In this document: one piece after another, positions 63,770 to 64,000 of the stretch
Numbering within the stretch: the stretch's first letter is position 1
How the letters are laid out: each line of letters starts with the position of its first letter
DNA from: Gordonia malaquae NBRC 108250
GTDB taxonomy: Bacteria; Actinomycetota; Actinomycetes; Mycobacteriales; Mycobacteriaceae
Assembly: GCF_000344135.1 (NCBI RefSeq)
Contig: NZ_BAOP01000004.1
Span: 124,001-188,000, forward strand
Direction of reading: 5' to 3'
Length of the DNA: 64,000 nucleotides
Translations under genes and position numbers: made by a program
The notes under the pieces: generated by a model
Databases searched by the model: none
The model's input: the letters and a program-made list of their open reading frames with translations, nothing else
Told to the model about the DNA's origin: nothing

Positions 63770-63796
63770 GTTGTCTACAACCTAGTTGCTGACAAC
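63770..63796. promoter_or_regulatory. Tandem OhrR/MarR operator-like palindromes
   Basis: GTTGTCTACAAC at 63770-63781 (perfect arms GTTGT/ACAAC) and GTTGCTGACAAC at 63785-63796 form two similar sites 15 bases apart, directly upstream of ohrR. Confidence 0.5.
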
Positions 63797-63824
63797 ACTG
63801 CCCCTTGCGTGGTTTCGCTGCAGG

Positions 63825-64000
63825 TCAGCGACGTCGACGGAACTGCGCAGCGACTGCCAGCGCGGCGCTCAGTCGTTGCACACGACGAGAGAGCCGGACC
63901 GCAGCGCGGAGGTCTGCCGCCAGGGGCGCGGGCCCGTCACCCAGCGTCGGACGATCCTCAGTTCCATGCGCGTACACGGTGCGCCCGCCGAGCGTCACCC
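63825..64000 (-). CDS. cobD: Cobalamin biosynthesis protein CobD/CbiB (3' end only)
   Basis: The last 57 codons of a minus-strand gene whose start lies beyond the window. The end sequence (TLGGRTVYAHGTEDRPTLGD, then ADLRAAVRLSRRVQ) follows the C-terminus of M. tuberculosis CobD (Rv2236c), which is encoded next to SURF1 in that genome. CobD attaches the aminopropanol arm to adenosylcobyric acid in the membrane. It fits with cobUT, cobS and the cobC-like gene in this window. Confidence 0.8.
   Translation of the reverse strand, partial: VTLGGRTVYAHGTEDRPTLGDGPAPLAADLRAAVRLSRRVQRLSAALAVAAQFRRRR

Overview
The window is high-GC actinobacterial DNA. Its conserved backbone follows, gene by gene, the order I know from Mycobacterium tuberculosis between qcrA (Rv2195) and cobD (Rv2236c): qcrA-qcrB, ctaF-ctaC, asnB, adoK, erpA-like, glycerate kinase, DUF3043, cobU/cobT, cobS, ilvE, gcvT, pepB, dlaT, lipB, lipA, DUF4191, RDD protein, glnA1, glnE, glnA2, panB, CYTH/CHAD protein, phosphatase, zinc-ribbon protein, NIF3, cobC-like aminotransferase, ptkA-like HAD, ptpA, SURF1, cobD. 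This gene order and the many GTG starts point to a mycolic-acid actinobacterium (Mycobacteriales). Gordonia or a close relative is my best guess; that is inference, not proof.

Layout. 1-2610: end of the cytochrome bc1 operon and its terminator. 2636-4119: a small accessory island holding an AbiEi-family pseudogene bracketed by a 65-bp inverted repeat, then an aminoglycoside 2'-N-acetyltransferase. 4137-13312 onward: respiratory oxidase subunits, asparagine synthetase, adenosine kinase, Fe-S carrier, glycerate kinase, a MITE-like palindrome at 10751-10916, and a cobU-cobT gene fusion followed by cobS. 14180-23337: secreted protein, ilvE, gcvT, pepB and the lipoate block dlaT-lipB-lipA. 23457-28196: an inserted four-gene translationally coupled operon (SDR, patatin, Baeyer-Villiger-type monooxygenase, amidohydrolase) opposite its TetR regulator. 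28263-30503: RDD protein and GlnR-box-controlled glnA1.

30786-43883 is the largest accessory stretch. It contains a medium-chain reductase with a TetR regulator, an exported PE-PPE/cutinase-like hydrolase, a membrane-anchored class-A beta-lactamase-like protein, small DUF6325 and SHOCT genes, an FKBP lipoprotein gene broken by an in-frame amber codon, two paralogous acyl-CoA ligases around a regulator with both an Xre and a TetR DNA-binding domain, a cyclase-family enzyme, a proline-rich membrane protein with an unknown partner, and a lipase.

43909-49306: nitrogen assimilation (glnE, glnA2) and panB. 49344-55059: proline iminopeptidase, CYTH/CHAD protein, a Tat-exported lipoprotein deiminase with a TetR regulator, and an RNB exonuclease. 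55061-55480: RNase P RNA. 55555-61446: phosphatase to SURF1. 61447-64000: two secreted paralogues related to the 14180 protein, ohr with ohrR, and the 3' end of cobD.

The backbone genes form linked modules: the bc1-aa3 supercomplex (qcr, cta, SURF1), lipoylation of dlaT by LipB and LipA, nitrogen control (GlnR boxes, glnA1, glnA2, glnE), and cobalamin synthesis (cobUT, cobS, cobC-like, cobD). The accessory islands look catabolic or envelope-directed, and most carry their own TetR-type regulator and a nearby operator-like palindrome. The most unusual items are the Xre-TetR regulator between duplicated ligases, the exported deiminase, the family of three secreted proteins, the two palindromic repeat elements and the amber-interrupted FKBP gene.
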